A stretch of DNA of 64,000 nucleotides from VGRW01 sp041498295 (GCA_041498295.1 JBGQIB010000001.1:21436-85435), one strand, 5' to 3'. Shown: positions 1 through 8,923, counted from the first letter of the stretch. Program-made: numbers and translations. The notes: a model not told the origin generated them from the sequence alone.

Positions 1-690
1 GACGAGAGCGACGAGCTCGCGCCGGGACGCGTGCGCGTGGCGGGCCGCCGCTTGCGCCACGTGCGCGAGATACTTCGCGCGAAAACCGGCGACGAGCTCG
101 TCGTCGGCAAGCTCGACGACCGGCTCGGACGCGGCCGCATCGCGCGCCTGGACGCGGAGGCGCTCGACCTCGAAGTCACTCTCGAACGCGATCCGCCGCC
201 GCCGCACGGCGCCGTGCTCGCGGTCGCGCTGCCGCGGCCGCCGAGCCTGCGCAAGGTGCTGCAGCAGGCGACCGCGCTCGGCGTGAAGCGCCTCGTGTTC
301 TTCGCCAGCGCGCGCGTAGAGAAGAGTTACTGGCAGAGCTCGGCGCTGCGCCCGGACGCGCTGCGCGAGCAGCTACTGCTCGGGCTCGAGCAAGCGGGGG
401 ATACGCGCGTTCCGCGGCTCGACTTCGCGCGCAGCTTCCGCCACTTCGTCGCCGAAACGTTGCCCGCACTGGCGGACGGCGCGCCCATCTTCGCGGCGCA
501 CCCGGGTCATGCGCCCATCGCGCTCGGCGCGGCGCCGCGCTGCGCGCTCGTGGTCGGGCCCGAGGGCGGCTTTCTCGACGACGAGCTCGCCGAGCTCGAG
601 CACGCGGGCGCGCGTGCCGTCGGACTCGGGCCGCGCGTGCTGCGCATCGAGACGGCCGTCGTCGCGCTCCTGTCTCGCGTCGCCGGTTGA
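1..690 (+). CDS. rsmE: 16S rRNA (uracil-1498-N3) methyltransferase RsmE, 5' end outside window
   Basis: SPOUT-class methyltransferase that methylates N3 of U1498 in 16S rRNA using S-adenosylmethionine. The reading frame is open from the first base of the window and the visible part has 229 residues. The family is usually about 240, so only a few N-terminal residues are missing. The N-terminal PUA-like part contains VAGRRLRHVREILRAKTGDE. The C-terminal SPOUT knot shows VGPEGGF and LGPRVLRIETA, the family's SAM-binding signatures. A GTG at 31 is available as a start, but the open frame before it continues the expected N-terminal strand. glyQS follows after 34 bases on the same strand. Confidence 0.93.
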   Translation, partial: DESDELAPGRVRVAGRRLRHVREILRAKTGDELVVGKLDDRLGRGRIARLDAEALDLEVTLERDPPPPHGAVLAVALPRPPSLRKVLQQATALGVKRLVFFASARVEKSYWQSSALRPDALREQLLLGLEQAGDTRVPRLDFARSFRHFVAETLPALADGAPIFAAHPGHAPIALGAAPRCALVVGPEGGFLDDELAELEHAGARAVGLGPRVLRIETAVVALLSRVAG

Positions 691-724
691 CACTGAAACG
701 CGTCATTGGGATAGTCGCCGGCCC

Positions 725-2032
725 ATGATGGATCTGATGGAAAAGCTGGTCGCGCTCTGTCTGAACCGCGGCTTCATCTATCCGTCGAGCGAGATCTACG
801 GCGGCATCGCGGGCTTCTGGGACTACGGTCCACTCGGCGTCGAGCTGCGCGCCAACATCAAGAGCGCGTGGTGGCAGACGATGGTGCGCGACCGCGACGA
901 CGTCGTCGGTCTCGACTCGTCGATCATCGCGAATCCGCAGACATGGATCGCGTCGGGTCACGTCGCGAACTTCCACGATCCGATGGTCGACTGCCGGGCG
1001 TGCAAGCGCCGCTTCCGCGCAGGACAGATCGACGCCGACGACCACTGCGCCGCGACGTCGAGCGGCAAGCACGATCTCACCGAGCCGCGCCAGTTCAACC
1101 TGATGCTGAAGACGCGCGTCGGCGCGTCCGACGACACCGCCGGCGACGCCTATCTCAGGGCCGAGACGTGCCAGTCGATCTTTCTCGACTTCAAGCGCGT
1201 GATGACCTCGGCGCGCATGCGCCCACCGTTCGGCATCGCGCAGATCGGCAAGGCGTTCCGCAACGAGATCACGCCGCGCAACTTCATCTTCCGCTCGCGC
1301 GAGTTCGAGCAGATGGAGCTCGAGTTCTTCACGCCGCCCGCGGAGGCGATGGACTGGTTCGAGCGCTGGCGCGAGGTGCGCATGAACTGGCATCGGTCGA
1401 TCGGCCTCGATCCGGCGAAGCTGCGCTGGAAGGCGCACGGCCCCGACGAGCTCGCGCACTACGCGAAGGCGGCGTACGACGTCGAGTTCGAGTTCCCGTT
1501 CGGCTGGCACGAGCTCGAGGGCGTGCACCACCGCGGCGACTTCGACCTGCGTCAGCACAGCGAGCACTCCGGCAAGGATCAGTCGTACACCGACCCCGAC
1601 ACCAAGGAGCGTTATACGCCGACGGTGATCGAAACCTCCGTGGGCGTCGACCGCAGCTTGCTGGCGCTGCTCGCGAGCGCCTATGCGGAGGACGAGGTCG
1701 GCGGCGAGAAACGCGTCGTGCTGCGCTTCACGCCCCGACTCGCGCCGATCAAGGTCGCCCTGCTGCCGCTCTCGAAGAAGCTCTCCGAGCCGGCCGAAAA
1801 GCTCGCTGCCGATCTGCGCCGGCGCTTCGCGCTCGATTTCGACGTCTCGGGCAGCATCGGCAAGCGCTACCGCCGCCAGGACGAGGTGGGCACGCCGTTC
1901 TGCGTGACGTTCGACTTCGAGTCGCTCGAGGATCACAAAGTCACCGTGCGCGAGCGCGACACGACGCTGCAGGAGCGCATCGCCGTAGACCAGCTGGGCG
2001 CCTACCTTTCCGAGCGGGTGCTGGGCTTCTAG
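725..2032 (+). CDS. glyQS: Glycine--tRNA ligase, single-chain dimeric type
   Basis: Class II aminoacyl-tRNA synthetase that charges tRNA-Gly. The 435-residue product is the alpha2 (bacterial/eukaryotic-like) type, not the alpha2beta2 GlyQ/GlyS pair. Visible features are FWDYGPLGVELRANIK near the N-terminus, a cysteine pair DCRACKRRF with a later HC that may bind zinc, class II motif 2 around FRNEITPRNFIFRSREFEQ, and motif 3 around IETSVGVDRSLLALLA. A C-terminal anticodon-binding domain follows. The ATG at 725 gives MMDLMEKLVALC, the normal family N-terminus. The much longer upstream frame overlaps rsmE and is not used. Confidence 0.95.
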   Translation: MMDLMEKLVALCLNRGFIYPSSEIYGGIAGFWDYGPLGVELRANIKSAWWQTMVRDRDDVVGLDSSIIANPQTWIASGHVANFHDPMVDCRACKRRFRAGQIDADDHCAATSSGKHDLTEPRQFNLMLKTRVGASDDTAGDAYLRAETCQSIFLDFKRVMTSARMRPPFGIAQIGKAFRNEITPRNFIFRSREFEQMELEFFTPPAEAMDWFERWREVRMNWHRSIGLDPAKLRWKAHGPDELAHYAKAAYDVEFEFPFGWHELEGVHHRGDFDLRQHSEHSGKDQSYTDPDTKERYTPTVIETSVGVDRSLLALLASAYAEDEVGGEKRVVLRFTPRLAPIKVALLPLSKKLSEPAEKLAADLRRRFALDFDVSGSIGKRYRRQDEVGTPFCVTFDFESLEDHKVTVRERDTTLQERIAVDQLGAYLSERVLGF

Positions 2033-2042
2033 ACTCCGCGCC

Positions 2043-2939
2043 ATGCGCCGCGCCCTCCCCCACCCGAGCCTCGCCGTCGGGCTTGCGCTCATGGGTGCGA
2101 TCTGGGCGTCCGGCTACGCCGCGCTCGGTGAATGGAACGTTCATCCGAGCATTCCGTTCGGCGTCGGCGCCTTGCTCGCGCTCTATGCGCTCGCGGTCGG
2201 CCCGCTGCGCGAGGCGCGTGCTCTCGGCCCTCCGGTGCCCGTCGAGCAGTGGCTCTCGTTCGTGACCGGCGCCGTCGTGCTGTTCGTCGCGCTCACGGGT
2301 CCGGTGCACGACCTGTCCGACTCGTATCTCTTCTCCGCGCACATGATCCAGCACCTGCTGATCACTTTGCTCGCGCCACCTCTCTTGCTGATCGGCACGC
2401 CGGCTTGGCTCGTGCGCTATCTCGTGCGACCCGCACCGGTGCACCGGGTCGCGCTCTTTCTGGGTCACCCGACGGTCGCGTTCATCGCTTGGAACGGAAC
2501 CTTGCTTCTCTGGCACCTGCCGCCGCTCTACAACGCGACGCTCGTCGATCTCGACGTGCACATCTTCGAGCACCTGCTGTTCATCGTGACCGCGACGATG
2601 GCGTGGTGGCCGACCTTGGCGCCCGCGCACGAGCTGCGCGCGCCGATGGTGTTCCAGCTGATCTATCTGCTGTTGCTGCCGATCCCGATGAAGGTGCTCG
2701 GCATGATGCTGACGTTCTCGACCGGCGTTCTGTACCCGGCCTATGCGATCGCGCCGCGCATCTGGGACATCTCGCCGACGGTCGATCAGCAGATCGGCGG
2801 GATCATCATGTGGGTGCCCGCGGGCTTCGTCATCTGGATCAACCTCGCCGCACACTTCTTCCGCTGGTACCGCGAGAGCGCGCGCCAGGACCGCGGCGAG
2901 ACGAACGTCGTCCCCCTGACACGCGAGCGTGTCACGTGA
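2043..2939 (+). CDS. ctaG: CtaG-type (caa3) cytochrome c oxidase assembly factor
   Basis: Polytopic inner-membrane protein of 298 residues resembling the caa3_CtaG family, which helps copper delivery to or assembly of caa3-type cytochrome c oxidase. Several hydrophobic segments are visible. Conserved histidine motifs include SAHMIQHLL and HIFEHLLFI, with LLWHLPPLYNATL between them. These are the likely metal-handling positions of the family. The gene overlaps the following SCO gene by four bases (GTGA), so the two are probably translationally coupled. No oxidase subunit gene is in the window. Confidence 0.88.
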   Translation: MRRALPHPSLAVGLALMGAIWASGYAALGEWNVHPSIPFGVGALLALYALAVGPLREARALGPPVPVEQWLSFVTGAVVLFVALTGPVHDLSDSYLFSAHMIQHLLITLLAPPLLLIGTPAWLVRYLVRPAPVHRVALFLGHPTVAFIAWNGTLLLWHLPPLYNATLVDLDVHIFEHLLFIVTATMAWWPTLAPAHELRAPMVFQLIYLLLLPIPMKVLGMMLTFSTGVLYPAYAIAPRIWDISPTVDQQIGGIIMWVPAGFVIWINLAAHFFRWYRESARQDRGETNVVPLTRERVT

Positions 2940-3751
2940 GGAGCAGAGCGCTCGCCGCCGCCGCGCTCGTGTTCGCGCTCGCCGCCTGCGGGCTCGAGCG
3001 CGAGCAGACCTACGAAGTGACTGGCTTCGTGCAGGCCGTCGACGTGCCGAACAAACAAGTGACGATCTCGCACGAGGAGATTTCCGGCTTCATGCCCGCG
3101 ATGACGATGAACTTCGACGTGGCCGACGCCGGCCTGCTCGAGGGCGTCGCGCCCGGCGCGCGCGTGGCGTTCGGTCTGCACCGCAGCGCGAGCTTGTTGC
3201 GCATCGAGAGCCTGCGCGTCGTCGTGCCCGCGCTGGCCGGAGACGTCGCGCCGCCTGCGCTCGAGGAGCTCGAGACTGCGCCGGAGTTCGCACTCGTCGA
3301 TCAGGACGGGCGCACGACGAAGCTCTCCGATTGGCGCGGCCGCGCGGTGTTCGTCGACTTCGTGTTCACGCGCTGTCCCGGCCCGTGCCCAATCCAGACG
3401 GCGCGCTTGGTCGACGTGCAGCGCCAGATCCCGCCGGAGCTCGCGCCGCGCGCGCAGTTCGCCTCGATCACGCTCGACCCCGAATACGACTCACCCGAGC
3501 GCCTGCGCGAGTACGCCGAGCAACACCGCGCGCGGCTCGACAACTGGTCGTTCCTCACAGGCGACGCCGCGCAGGTGCAAGCGGTGCTCGACGCCTACCG
3601 AATCGGCACGATCCGCAAGCCGGACGGCACGCTCGACCACGTGGTCGCCACGTTCCTGATCGCGCCCGACGGGAGCATCGCGCACCGCTATCTCGGACTC
3701 ACCGGCAGAGCGAGCGAGATGCTCGATGATCTGCGCAAGACGCTCTCGTGA
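2936..3751 (+). CDS. SCO1/SenC copper chaperone with N-terminal CusF-like domain, lipoprotein
   Basis: A 271-residue lipoprotein that probably inserts copper into the CuA site of cytochrome oxidase. The GTG start inside the ctaG stop gives a signal peptide ending in lipobox LAAC (Cys about 18). Residues roughly 25-90 look like the CusF copper-binding fold, with the signature GFMPAMTMNFDV preceded by TISHEEI. Residues about 100-270 are a thioredoxin-like SCO1/SenC domain with the copper-binding CPGPC (Cys about 146 and 150) and the distal histidine in TLDHVVATF (about 235). The domain combination suggests that one polypeptide both captures and delivers periplasmic copper. It overlaps the next gene by four bases. 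Confidence 0.9.
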   Translation: MRSRALAAAALVFALAACGLEREQTYEVTGFVQAVDVPNKQVTISHEEISGFMPAMTMNFDVADAGLLEGVAPGARVAFGLHRSASLLRIESLRVVVPALAGDVAPPALEELETAPEFALVDQDGRTTKLSDWRGRAVFVDFVFTRCPGPCPIQTARLVDVQRQIPPELAPRAQFASITLDPEYDSPERLREYAEQHRARLDNWSFLTGDAAQVQAVLDAYRIGTIRKPDGTLDHVVATFLIAPDGSIAHRYLGLTGRASEMLDDLRKTLS

Positions 3752-4128
3752 ACCGTTTCGCGCGCGCGCTGCTGCTCTCGCTCGCGCTCGTCGCCGCGCC
3801 CGCGTGCGAGCGCGCGACCGGCTCGGACGCGCGCGCCGCGTCGATCGAGCACAAGCTGCTCGCGTCGTGCTCGTGTCACCCGAAGAAGATCGCCGGCCTG
3901 CCGCTCGAGAAGGAAATCCGCAGCGCGATCCGCGAAGGCATGGCGGAAGGCCTCGACGACGACGCGGTTCTGTGGCGGGTCTTGCAGACACACGGCACCG
4001 CGCTGCTCGCCGCGGGCATTCAGGATCTCGAAGCGCGCGCGGCCGCGTTCGCGGCCGAGACCGGCGTGGTCATCGTCGCGGGGCTCGGCGTCCTGCTCTT
4101 GCAGCTGCGCCGCCGCGACGCGGACTAA
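3748..4128 (+). CDS. Small CcmH-like lipoprotein of the oxidase assembly operon
   Basis: A 126-residue protein with a GTG start overlapping the SCO stop. It has a signal peptide with lipobox APAC, and a C-terminal hydrophobic segment VVIVAGLGVLLLQL followed by RRRD. The middle (LLASCSCHPKKI, then EIRSAIREGMAEGLDDDAV) resembles the N-terminal domain of CcmH, the thiol-redox component of cytochrome c maturation. That family normally has LRCxxC, whereas this protein has a closely spaced C-S-C followed by His. The CcmH relationship is inferred from spacing and helix pattern. It may instead be a copper-handling protein of this operon. Its stop overlaps the stop of the convergent methyltransferase by four bases. 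Confidence 0.6.
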   Translation: MNRFARALLLSLALVAAPACERATGSDARAASIEHKLLASCSCHPKKIAGLPLEKEIRSAIREGMAEGLDDDAVLWRVLQTHGTALLAAGIQDLEARAAAFAAETGVVIVAGLGVLLLQLRRRDAD

Positions 4129-4781
4129 GTCCGCTCGCGCTTGCGCGCGAAGAGCAGCGGATGTGACTCGCGTTTTCGGGGCTCGCTCGCGTCGTAGCCG
4201 TGCCCGATCGCACTCGTCTCCAGGAGCTCGAAGTCGAGGCGCGCGAGCATCTGCACGTAGTCTTCGCGCGACCAGTTGCTCCGGTACATGCGCACGCCGA
4301 AGAAGCCGTCCTCCGTGTAGGCGTCTTCGCGGAAGTGACTGACGGTCGCGGCGAGATATCCGCCGGGCACGAGCCAGCGCGCGAAGCGGCGGAACAGCGC
4401 CTCGTGCTCCTCGCGCGGGAGGTGAAAGACGGCATAGAAGGAGACGACCGCGTCGAAAGACGCCTCCGGGAGCTCGACGGACATCGCGTCGGCGAGCAGG
4501 AACGCCGCGTTCGGGACGTTCTCGCGCGCCCGCCGGATCTGCTCGGGCGAGACGTCGACACCGGTCACTCGGTGCTCGCACGCGAGCGCAGCGGCGATCG
4601 GAACGCCCGAGCCGCAGCCGACGTCGAGCACGCGCGAGCCGGGCGCCAAGCGCGCGACGAGCGCTGCGAGCTCGCGGCCGAGCTCACGGCGACGCGCTTC
4701 GGTGTAGGTCGCGGAGCAGCGGTCGTACCCGTCGCGAACGAGCCCGCGGTAGTCGACCGTCGGGTCGTCCGCGGGCTTCAT
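4125..4781 (-). CDS. Class I SAM-dependent methyltransferase
   Basis: A 218-residue methyltransferase with a standard Rossmann core. Motif I is VLDVGCGSGVPIA (about residues 46-58), the post-I acidic strand is VTGVDVSPEQI, and FDAVVSFYAVFHLP is the motif IV region. The substrate cannot be named. The C-terminal part (GFFGVRMYRSNWSREDY) resembles small-molecule methyltransferases rather than RNA or protein enzymes. Its ATG overlaps the stop of the upstream alcohol dehydrogenase (ATGA), so the two genes are probably co-translated. Confidence 0.8.
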   Translation of the reverse strand: MKPADDPTVDYRGLVRDGYDRCSATYTEARRRELGRELAALVARLAPGSRVLDVGCGSGVPIAAALACEHRVTGVDVSPEQIRRARENVPNAAFLLADAMSVELPEASFDAVVSFYAVFHLPREEHEALFRRFARWLVPGGYLAATVSHFREDAYTEDGFFGVRMYRSNWSREDYVQMLARLDFELLETSAIGHGYDASEPRKRESHPLLFARKRERT

Positions 4782-5887
4782 TCGTACTTGATCACCGTGC
4801 GGATCGCCGAGCCGTCGTGCATGCGCTCGAACGCAACGTTGATGCGCTCGAGCGGCAGCTCCAGGGTCACCATCTCGTCGAGCTTGATGCGCCCGCTCAT
4901 GTAGCGATCGACGAAGCGCGGCAGCTGCGTGCGCCCCTTCGTGCCGCCGAACGCGGTGCCGCGCCACGAGCGGCCGGTGACGAGCAGGAACGGGCGCGCA
5001 TGAATCTCCTGGCCCGCGCCCGCGACGCCGATGACGATCGACTGACCCCAACCGCGCTGCGTGCAGGCGAGCGCTTGGCCCATCACGTCGACGTTGCCGA
5101 TGCACTCGAACGAGTAGTCGACGCCGCCGTCGGTCAGCTCCACGATCGCGGCCGCGACGTCGGCGGTCTCCCCGGGGTTCAGGAACTCGGTCGCGCCGAA
5201 CGCCTTCGCGAGCTGGAACTTCCGCGGGTTCGTGTCGATGCCGATGATGCGCTCCGCGCCCGCCAGCACCGCGCCTTGGATCACGGAGAGACCGATGCCG
5301 CCGAGCCCGAACACCGCCACGCTCGAGCCGGGCTCGACCTTCGCGGTGTGCAACACCGCGCCGATGCCGGTCGTGACTCCGCAGCCGAGCAGACAGATGC
5401 GATCGAGCGGCGCGTCGGCGCGCACCTTCGCGAGCGCGATCTCGGGAACGACCGTGTACTCGGCGAACGTCGACGTGCCCATGTAGTGGTGCAGCGTCTT
5501 GCCGCGCGCCGAGAGTCGGCTCGAGCCGTCGGGCATGAGTCCCTTGCCCTGGGTCGCGCGGATGCGGACACAGAGGTTGGTCTTGCCCGAGAGGCAGTAT
5601 TTGCACTCCCTACACTCCGGAATGTAGAGCGGGATGACGTGGTCGCCGACCGCGAGCGAGCGCACGCCCGCGCCCAACTCGACCACGACGCCGGCGCCCT
5701 CGTGCCCGAGCACCACGGGGAACAGGCCCTCGGGGTCCTTACCCGAAAGTGTGTAGGCGTCGGTGTGACACACGCCGCTGGCGGCCAACTTGACCAAGCA
5801 TTCGCCCGCGCGCGGCCCTTCGAGCTCCATTTCCTCGATCTCGAGCGCGCGTCCCGCTGCCCATGCAACCGCCGCTTTAACCTTCAC
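4778..5887 (-). CDS. frmA: Class III alcohol dehydrogenase / S-(hydroxymethyl)glutathione dehydrogenase
   Basis: Zinc-dependent medium-chain dehydrogenase of 369 residues, the family's usual length. It probably oxidises S-hydroxymethylglutathione (formaldehyde detoxification) or long-chain alcohols. Catalytic zinc ligands are in SGVCHTDAYTLSG and GHEGAGVVVELG. The structural zinc lobe has PECRECKYCLSGKTNLC. The NAD-binding motif is VFGLGGIGLSVIQG, followed by the acidic IGIDTNPRK. The GTG start gives VKVKAAVAWAAG, matching the family. In-frame ATG codons further upstream would add an unusual extension. A perfect TATAAT lies just upstream, close enough that the transcript may be nearly leaderless. 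Confidence 0.88.
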   Translation of the reverse strand: MKVKAAVAWAAGRALEIEEMELEGPRAGECLVKLAASGVCHTDAYTLSGKDPEGLFPVVLGHEGAGVVVELGAGVRSLAVGDHVIPLYIPECRECKYCLSGKTNLCVRIRATQGKGLMPDGSSRLSARGKTLHHYMGTSTFAEYTVVPEIALAKVRADAPLDRICLLGCGVTTGIGAVLHTAKVEPGSSVAVFGLGGIGLSVIQGAVLAGAERIIGIDTNPRKFQLAKAFGATEFLNPGETADVAAAIVELTDGGVDYSFECIGNVDVMGQALACTQRGWGQSIVIGVAGAGQEIHARPFLLVTGRSWRGTAFGGTKGRTQLPRFVDRYMSGRIKLDEMVTLELPLERINVAFERMHDGSAIRTVIKYE

Positions 5888-5894
5888 AAACGCG

Positions 5895-5900
5895 ATTATA
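5895..5900 (-). promoter_or_regulatory. Candidate -10 box (TATAAT) for the alcohol dehydrogenase gene
   Basis: The minus strand reads CCTCGTATAATCGCG, a perfect -10 hexamer in otherwise GC-rich DNA. There is no good -35 at 16-18 bases upstream (the best is TCAAAG). The spacing would place transcription start at about 5888-5889, one or two bases before the GTG start at 5887. Confidence 0.45.
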
Positions 5901-5997
5901 CGAGGTTTGGCAGCGTGCTTTGACCGAACTTTGACCCACAACCCGCCGCGCCGCGCCGATGCGGTCGATAGTCTGTTTGCCAGGGGGAAGGGACCAG

Positions 5998-7089
5998 ATG
6001 TCAGCCGAAGTGCAGATCGCGGGCGCGCCCGACCTGGAGGTCGGCCCCAGCATCGGCGACGTAATCGCGATTCTGCCGGACAGCGTCTACGAGAACCCGA
6101 CGGCGCTCGGTCTCGCGTACTTCGCGCGCGACGTCGTGATCTACGGCATCGCGGTCACCGCGCTCGTGTTCGCGCATCACCCGCTCGTCATCCTCCCGTT
6201 GTGGATCTTCACCGCGCTCGTGATCAGCGCGCTCTTCATCGTCGGACACGACGCCGCCCACGGCGCGCTCTTCAAGAGCAAGCGGCTCTGCTACGTGATC
6301 GGGCAGCTCGCGATGCTGCCGTCCCTGCACGTGTACGAAGCCTGGGTGTTCGGGCACAACCGAATCCATCACGGTCACACCGTGCGCGAGGTGATGGACT
6401 ACGTTTGGCATCCGATCAGCCCGGACGGATATCGCGCGATGTCGCTGCCGCAGCGCCTCGTTCACCGGCTGAAGTGGTCGTGGCTCGGCGCGGGCGTGTA
6501 CTACGGTTGGGACATCTGGTGGCGCAACATGATGCGCTTCTCGCCGCCGGAAAAGATCGCCGCCGACGTGCGGCGCGATCGACGCATCGTGCTCGTCTAC
6601 GCCGCGATCGTGAGCAGCGCCCTGCTCGCGCTCGGCGCACACATGTACGGGGGCGTGAGTGGTGCGCTGTGGATGTGGACCAAGGTGTTCGCCGTTCCGT
6701 TCGCGCTCTGGAACTACTCGATCGGTATCTCGGTCTACGTGCACCACATTTCGCCCGACATCGCCTGGTACGGCCGCCGCGAGTGGACGCGCTTCAAGGG
6801 TCAGATGGAAGGCACGACGATCCTACACGTCCCGGTGTGGCTGAACTTCTTCTACCACAACATCTTCCTGCACGTGCCGCACCACGTCGACATGCGCATC
6901 CCGTTCTATCACCTCGACGAAGCTTCGGAGGCGATCCTCGCGAAATTCGGGAACGTCGTGCGCGAGCGCAGCTACGGCTTCGCCGACTATCTCCGCGCGA
7001 CGCGCACATGCAAGCTCTACGACTTCACGGCGCACGAGTGGCGCGGCTACGACGCCGCCGCGGTGACCGTGCCCTCAGTCGCCGCGTAG
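5998..7089 (+). CDS. Membrane fatty acid desaturase / hydroxylase family protein
   Basis: A 363-residue di-iron membrane enzyme. The three histidine boxes expected for the fatty acid desaturase/beta-carotene hydroxylase superfamily are visible: HDAAHG (about residue 84), HNRIHHGHT (about 121) and HVPHHVD (about 293), plus an extra HHIS. Hydrophobic segments flank the boxes. The start ATG follows AAGGGA at a plausible distance; the in-frame codons before it lie in the intergenic region. Substrate is unknown: an acyl lipid or a carotenoid-like compound are both possible. It is divergent from the alcohol dehydrogenase, and its 3' end overlaps the end of convergent aspS by 15 bases. Confidence 0.82.
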   Translation: MSAEVQIAGAPDLEVGPSIGDVIAILPDSVYENPTALGLAYFARDVVIYGIAVTALVFAHHPLVILPLWIFTALVISALFIVGHDAAHGALFKSKRLCYVIGQLAMLPSLHVYEAWVFGHNRIHHGHTVREVMDYVWHPISPDGYRAMSLPQRLVHRLKWSWLGAGVYYGWDIWWRNMMRFSPPEKIAADVRRDRRIVLVYAAIVSSALLALGAHMYGGVSGALWMWTKVFAVPFALWNYSIGISVYVHHISPDIAWYGRREWTRFKGQMEGTTILHVPVWLNFFYHNIFLHVPHHVDMRIPFYHLDEASEAILAKFGNVVRERSYGFADYLRATRTCKLYDFTAHEWRGYDAAAVTVPSVAA

Positions 7090-8862
7090 CAGAAGCCCGA
7101 GCTCCTTGAGCTGCGCCGCGTCGACTGGAGTCGGCGACTCCATGAGCAGGTCCTGCGCGCGCTGAGTCTTCGGGAACGCGAGCACGTCGCGCAGGCTATC
7201 GCCGCCCGCCAGCATCAGCGCAAAGCGGTCCATCCCGAACGCGAAGCCGCCGTGCGGCGGCGCGCCCGTGTCGAGCGCGTCGAGCATGAAGCCGAACCGC
7301 TCGCGCGCCTCTTGCTCGCTATAGCCCATGATCGACAGGATCTTGAGCTGCAGATCCGAGCGGTGATTGCGCAGGCTCCCCGAGCCGAGCTCCACGCCGT
7401 TCACTACCAGGTCGTAGTGAGTCGCCACGACGCTCTTCGGATCGGTGTCGAGCTTCTCGATCTCGCTCTCGAGCGGCGCGACGAACGGCATGTGCATGTA
7501 CGTGAGCTTGCCGTCGTCGGTCTCCTCGAAGAGGGGGAAGCCGACTACGAAATGGGGGTCCCACGCGCGCCCATCCCAGCGCCCGAGCTTCGCGCCGAGC
7601 TCCAGCCGAATCCGGCCGAGCACGTCGCAGACCAGCTTCTCGCGATCCGCGCCGAACAGAATCACGTGCCCCGGGCGGAGTCCCGCGCGCTTGGCGATCG
7701 CGACGCGCTCCGCGTCGGAGAGAAATTTCGCGATCGGGCTCTGCCAGCTACCGTCGGGCTGAATGCGCGCCCACGCGAGGCCCTTCGCGCCGAAGCCGCG
7801 CGCCAGATCGTTCAGGCGGTCTAGCTCGCTGCGCGAGAGCGCGTCGGCGTCTGGTACCGGCAGCCCGCGCACCACGCCACCCGACGCGAGCGCGCCGGCG
7901 AAGACCTTGAACTCAGTGTTCGCGAGTGTGTCGGAAAGCTCGACGAGCTCGAGCGCGATGCGCCGCTCCGGCTTGTCGGAGCCGTAGCGCAACATCGCTT
8001 CCGCGTGCGGCAAGCGCGGGAACGGTCGCTCGAGCTCGACGCCGAGCACGTCGCGAAACGCGCGCACCGTGATGTGCTCGAGCAGCTCGAGCACGTCCTC
8101 CACGCCCACGAACGACATCTCGAGGTCGAGCTGCGTGAACTCGAGCTGGCGGTCGGCGCGCTGATCCTCGTCGCGGAAGCAACGCGCGATTTGGAAGTAG
8201 CCGTCGAAGCCCGCGACCATCAGCATCTGCTTCATGATCTGCGGTGACTGAGGCAGGGCGTAGAAGCTGCCGTGGTGGACCCGGCTCGGGACGAGGAAGT
8301 CGCGCGAGCCCTCGGGAGTCGCGCGCGCGAGGATCGGCGTCTCGATCTCGACCAGGCCGCGAGCGTCGCAGCTCGCGCGGAGTGACTGCGCGAGCTTGTG
8401 CCGCACGAACAGGCGCTTCTGCATGATCGGCCGCCGCAGGTCGTGGATGCGGTACTGGAGGCGGACGCCGTCGTCGATCTCCGCGTCGTCCTCGATCGCG
8501 AACGGCGGGGTCGACGCCGAGTTCAAGATGCGCAGCTCCTGCGCGACGAGCTCGACCTCGCCCGTCGGCAGGTTCGGATTCGCCGCGTCCTGCTCGCGCC
8601 GCTCGAGCCGCCCGCGCACCGCGAGCACGAACTCGGAGCGCACCGCCTGCGCGCGCTCGTGCGCCTGCGGCGCGGAATCCGGCTTGATCACCACCTGCGC
8701 GATCCCCGTGCGGTCGCGCAGATCGACGAAGATCACGCCGCCGTGGTCGCGGCGCTTGCGCACCCAGCCGCACAGCACGATCTCGCGGCCGACGTCGCTC
8801 GCGCGCACGTCGCCACAGAAGTGTGTTCGGCGAAGGTCGCCCAATGGATCGAGTCGCAGCAC
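7075..8862 (-). CDS. aspS: Aspartate--tRNA ligase, bacterial type
   Basis: Class II synthetase of 595 residues, full length for the bacterial form that includes the GAD insertion. The N-terminal OB-fold anticodon domain begins GDLRRTHFCGDVRASDVG and has GWVRKRRDHGGVIFVDLRD. The catalytic core shows FLVPSRVHHGSFYALPQSPQ, FRDEDQRADRQLEFTQLD (motif 2) and GFAFGMDRFALMLAG (motif 3). Whether it is discriminating or also charges tRNA-Asn cannot be told here. The GTG start gives the expected N-terminus. Confidence 0.95.
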   Translation of the reverse strand: MLRLDPLGDLRRTHFCGDVRASDVGREIVLCGWVRKRRDHGGVIFVDLRDRTGIAQVVIKPDSAPQAHERAQAVRSEFVLAVRGRLERREQDAANPNLPTGEVELVAQELRILNSASTPPFAIEDDAEIDDGVRLQYRIHDLRRPIMQKRLFVRHKLAQSLRASCDARGLVEIETPILARATPEGSRDFLVPSRVHHGSFYALPQSPQIMKQMLMVAGFDGYFQIARCFRDEDQRADRQLEFTQLDLEMSFVGVEDVLELLEHITVRAFRDVLGVELERPFPRLPHAEAMLRYGSDKPERRIALELVELSDTLANTEFKVFAGALASGGVVRGLPVPDADALSRSELDRLNDLARGFGAKGLAWARIQPDGSWQSPIAKFLSDAERVAIAKRAGLRPGHVILFGADREKLVCDVLGRIRLELGAKLGRWDGRAWDPHFVVGFPLFEETDDGKLTYMHMPFVAPLESEIEKLDTDPKSVVATHYDLVVNGVELGSGSLRNHRSDLQLKILSIMGYSEQEARERFGFMLDALDTGAPPHGGFAFGMDRFALMLAGGDSLRDVLAFPKTQRAQDLLMESPTPVDAAQLKELGLLLRGD

Positions 8863-8923
8863 ATCGCCCCAACGCGCGTCGGCTCGCGCGGAGCGCGGAG
8901 CTTAACAGGGGGCCGGCGGAGGG

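Noticed and set aside
176..2092. Long minus-strand open frame (638 codons) over rsmE and glyQS
   Set aside because: It is antisense to two well-supported genes, is rich in Arg/Ala/Glu/His as expected for GC-rich shadow frames, and shows no recognisable domain.
868..2265. Plus-strand open frame of 465 codons within glyQS and ctaG
   Set aside because: An out-of-frame shadow of glyQS with Arg-rich low-complexity translation. The glyQS frame has all class II motifs.
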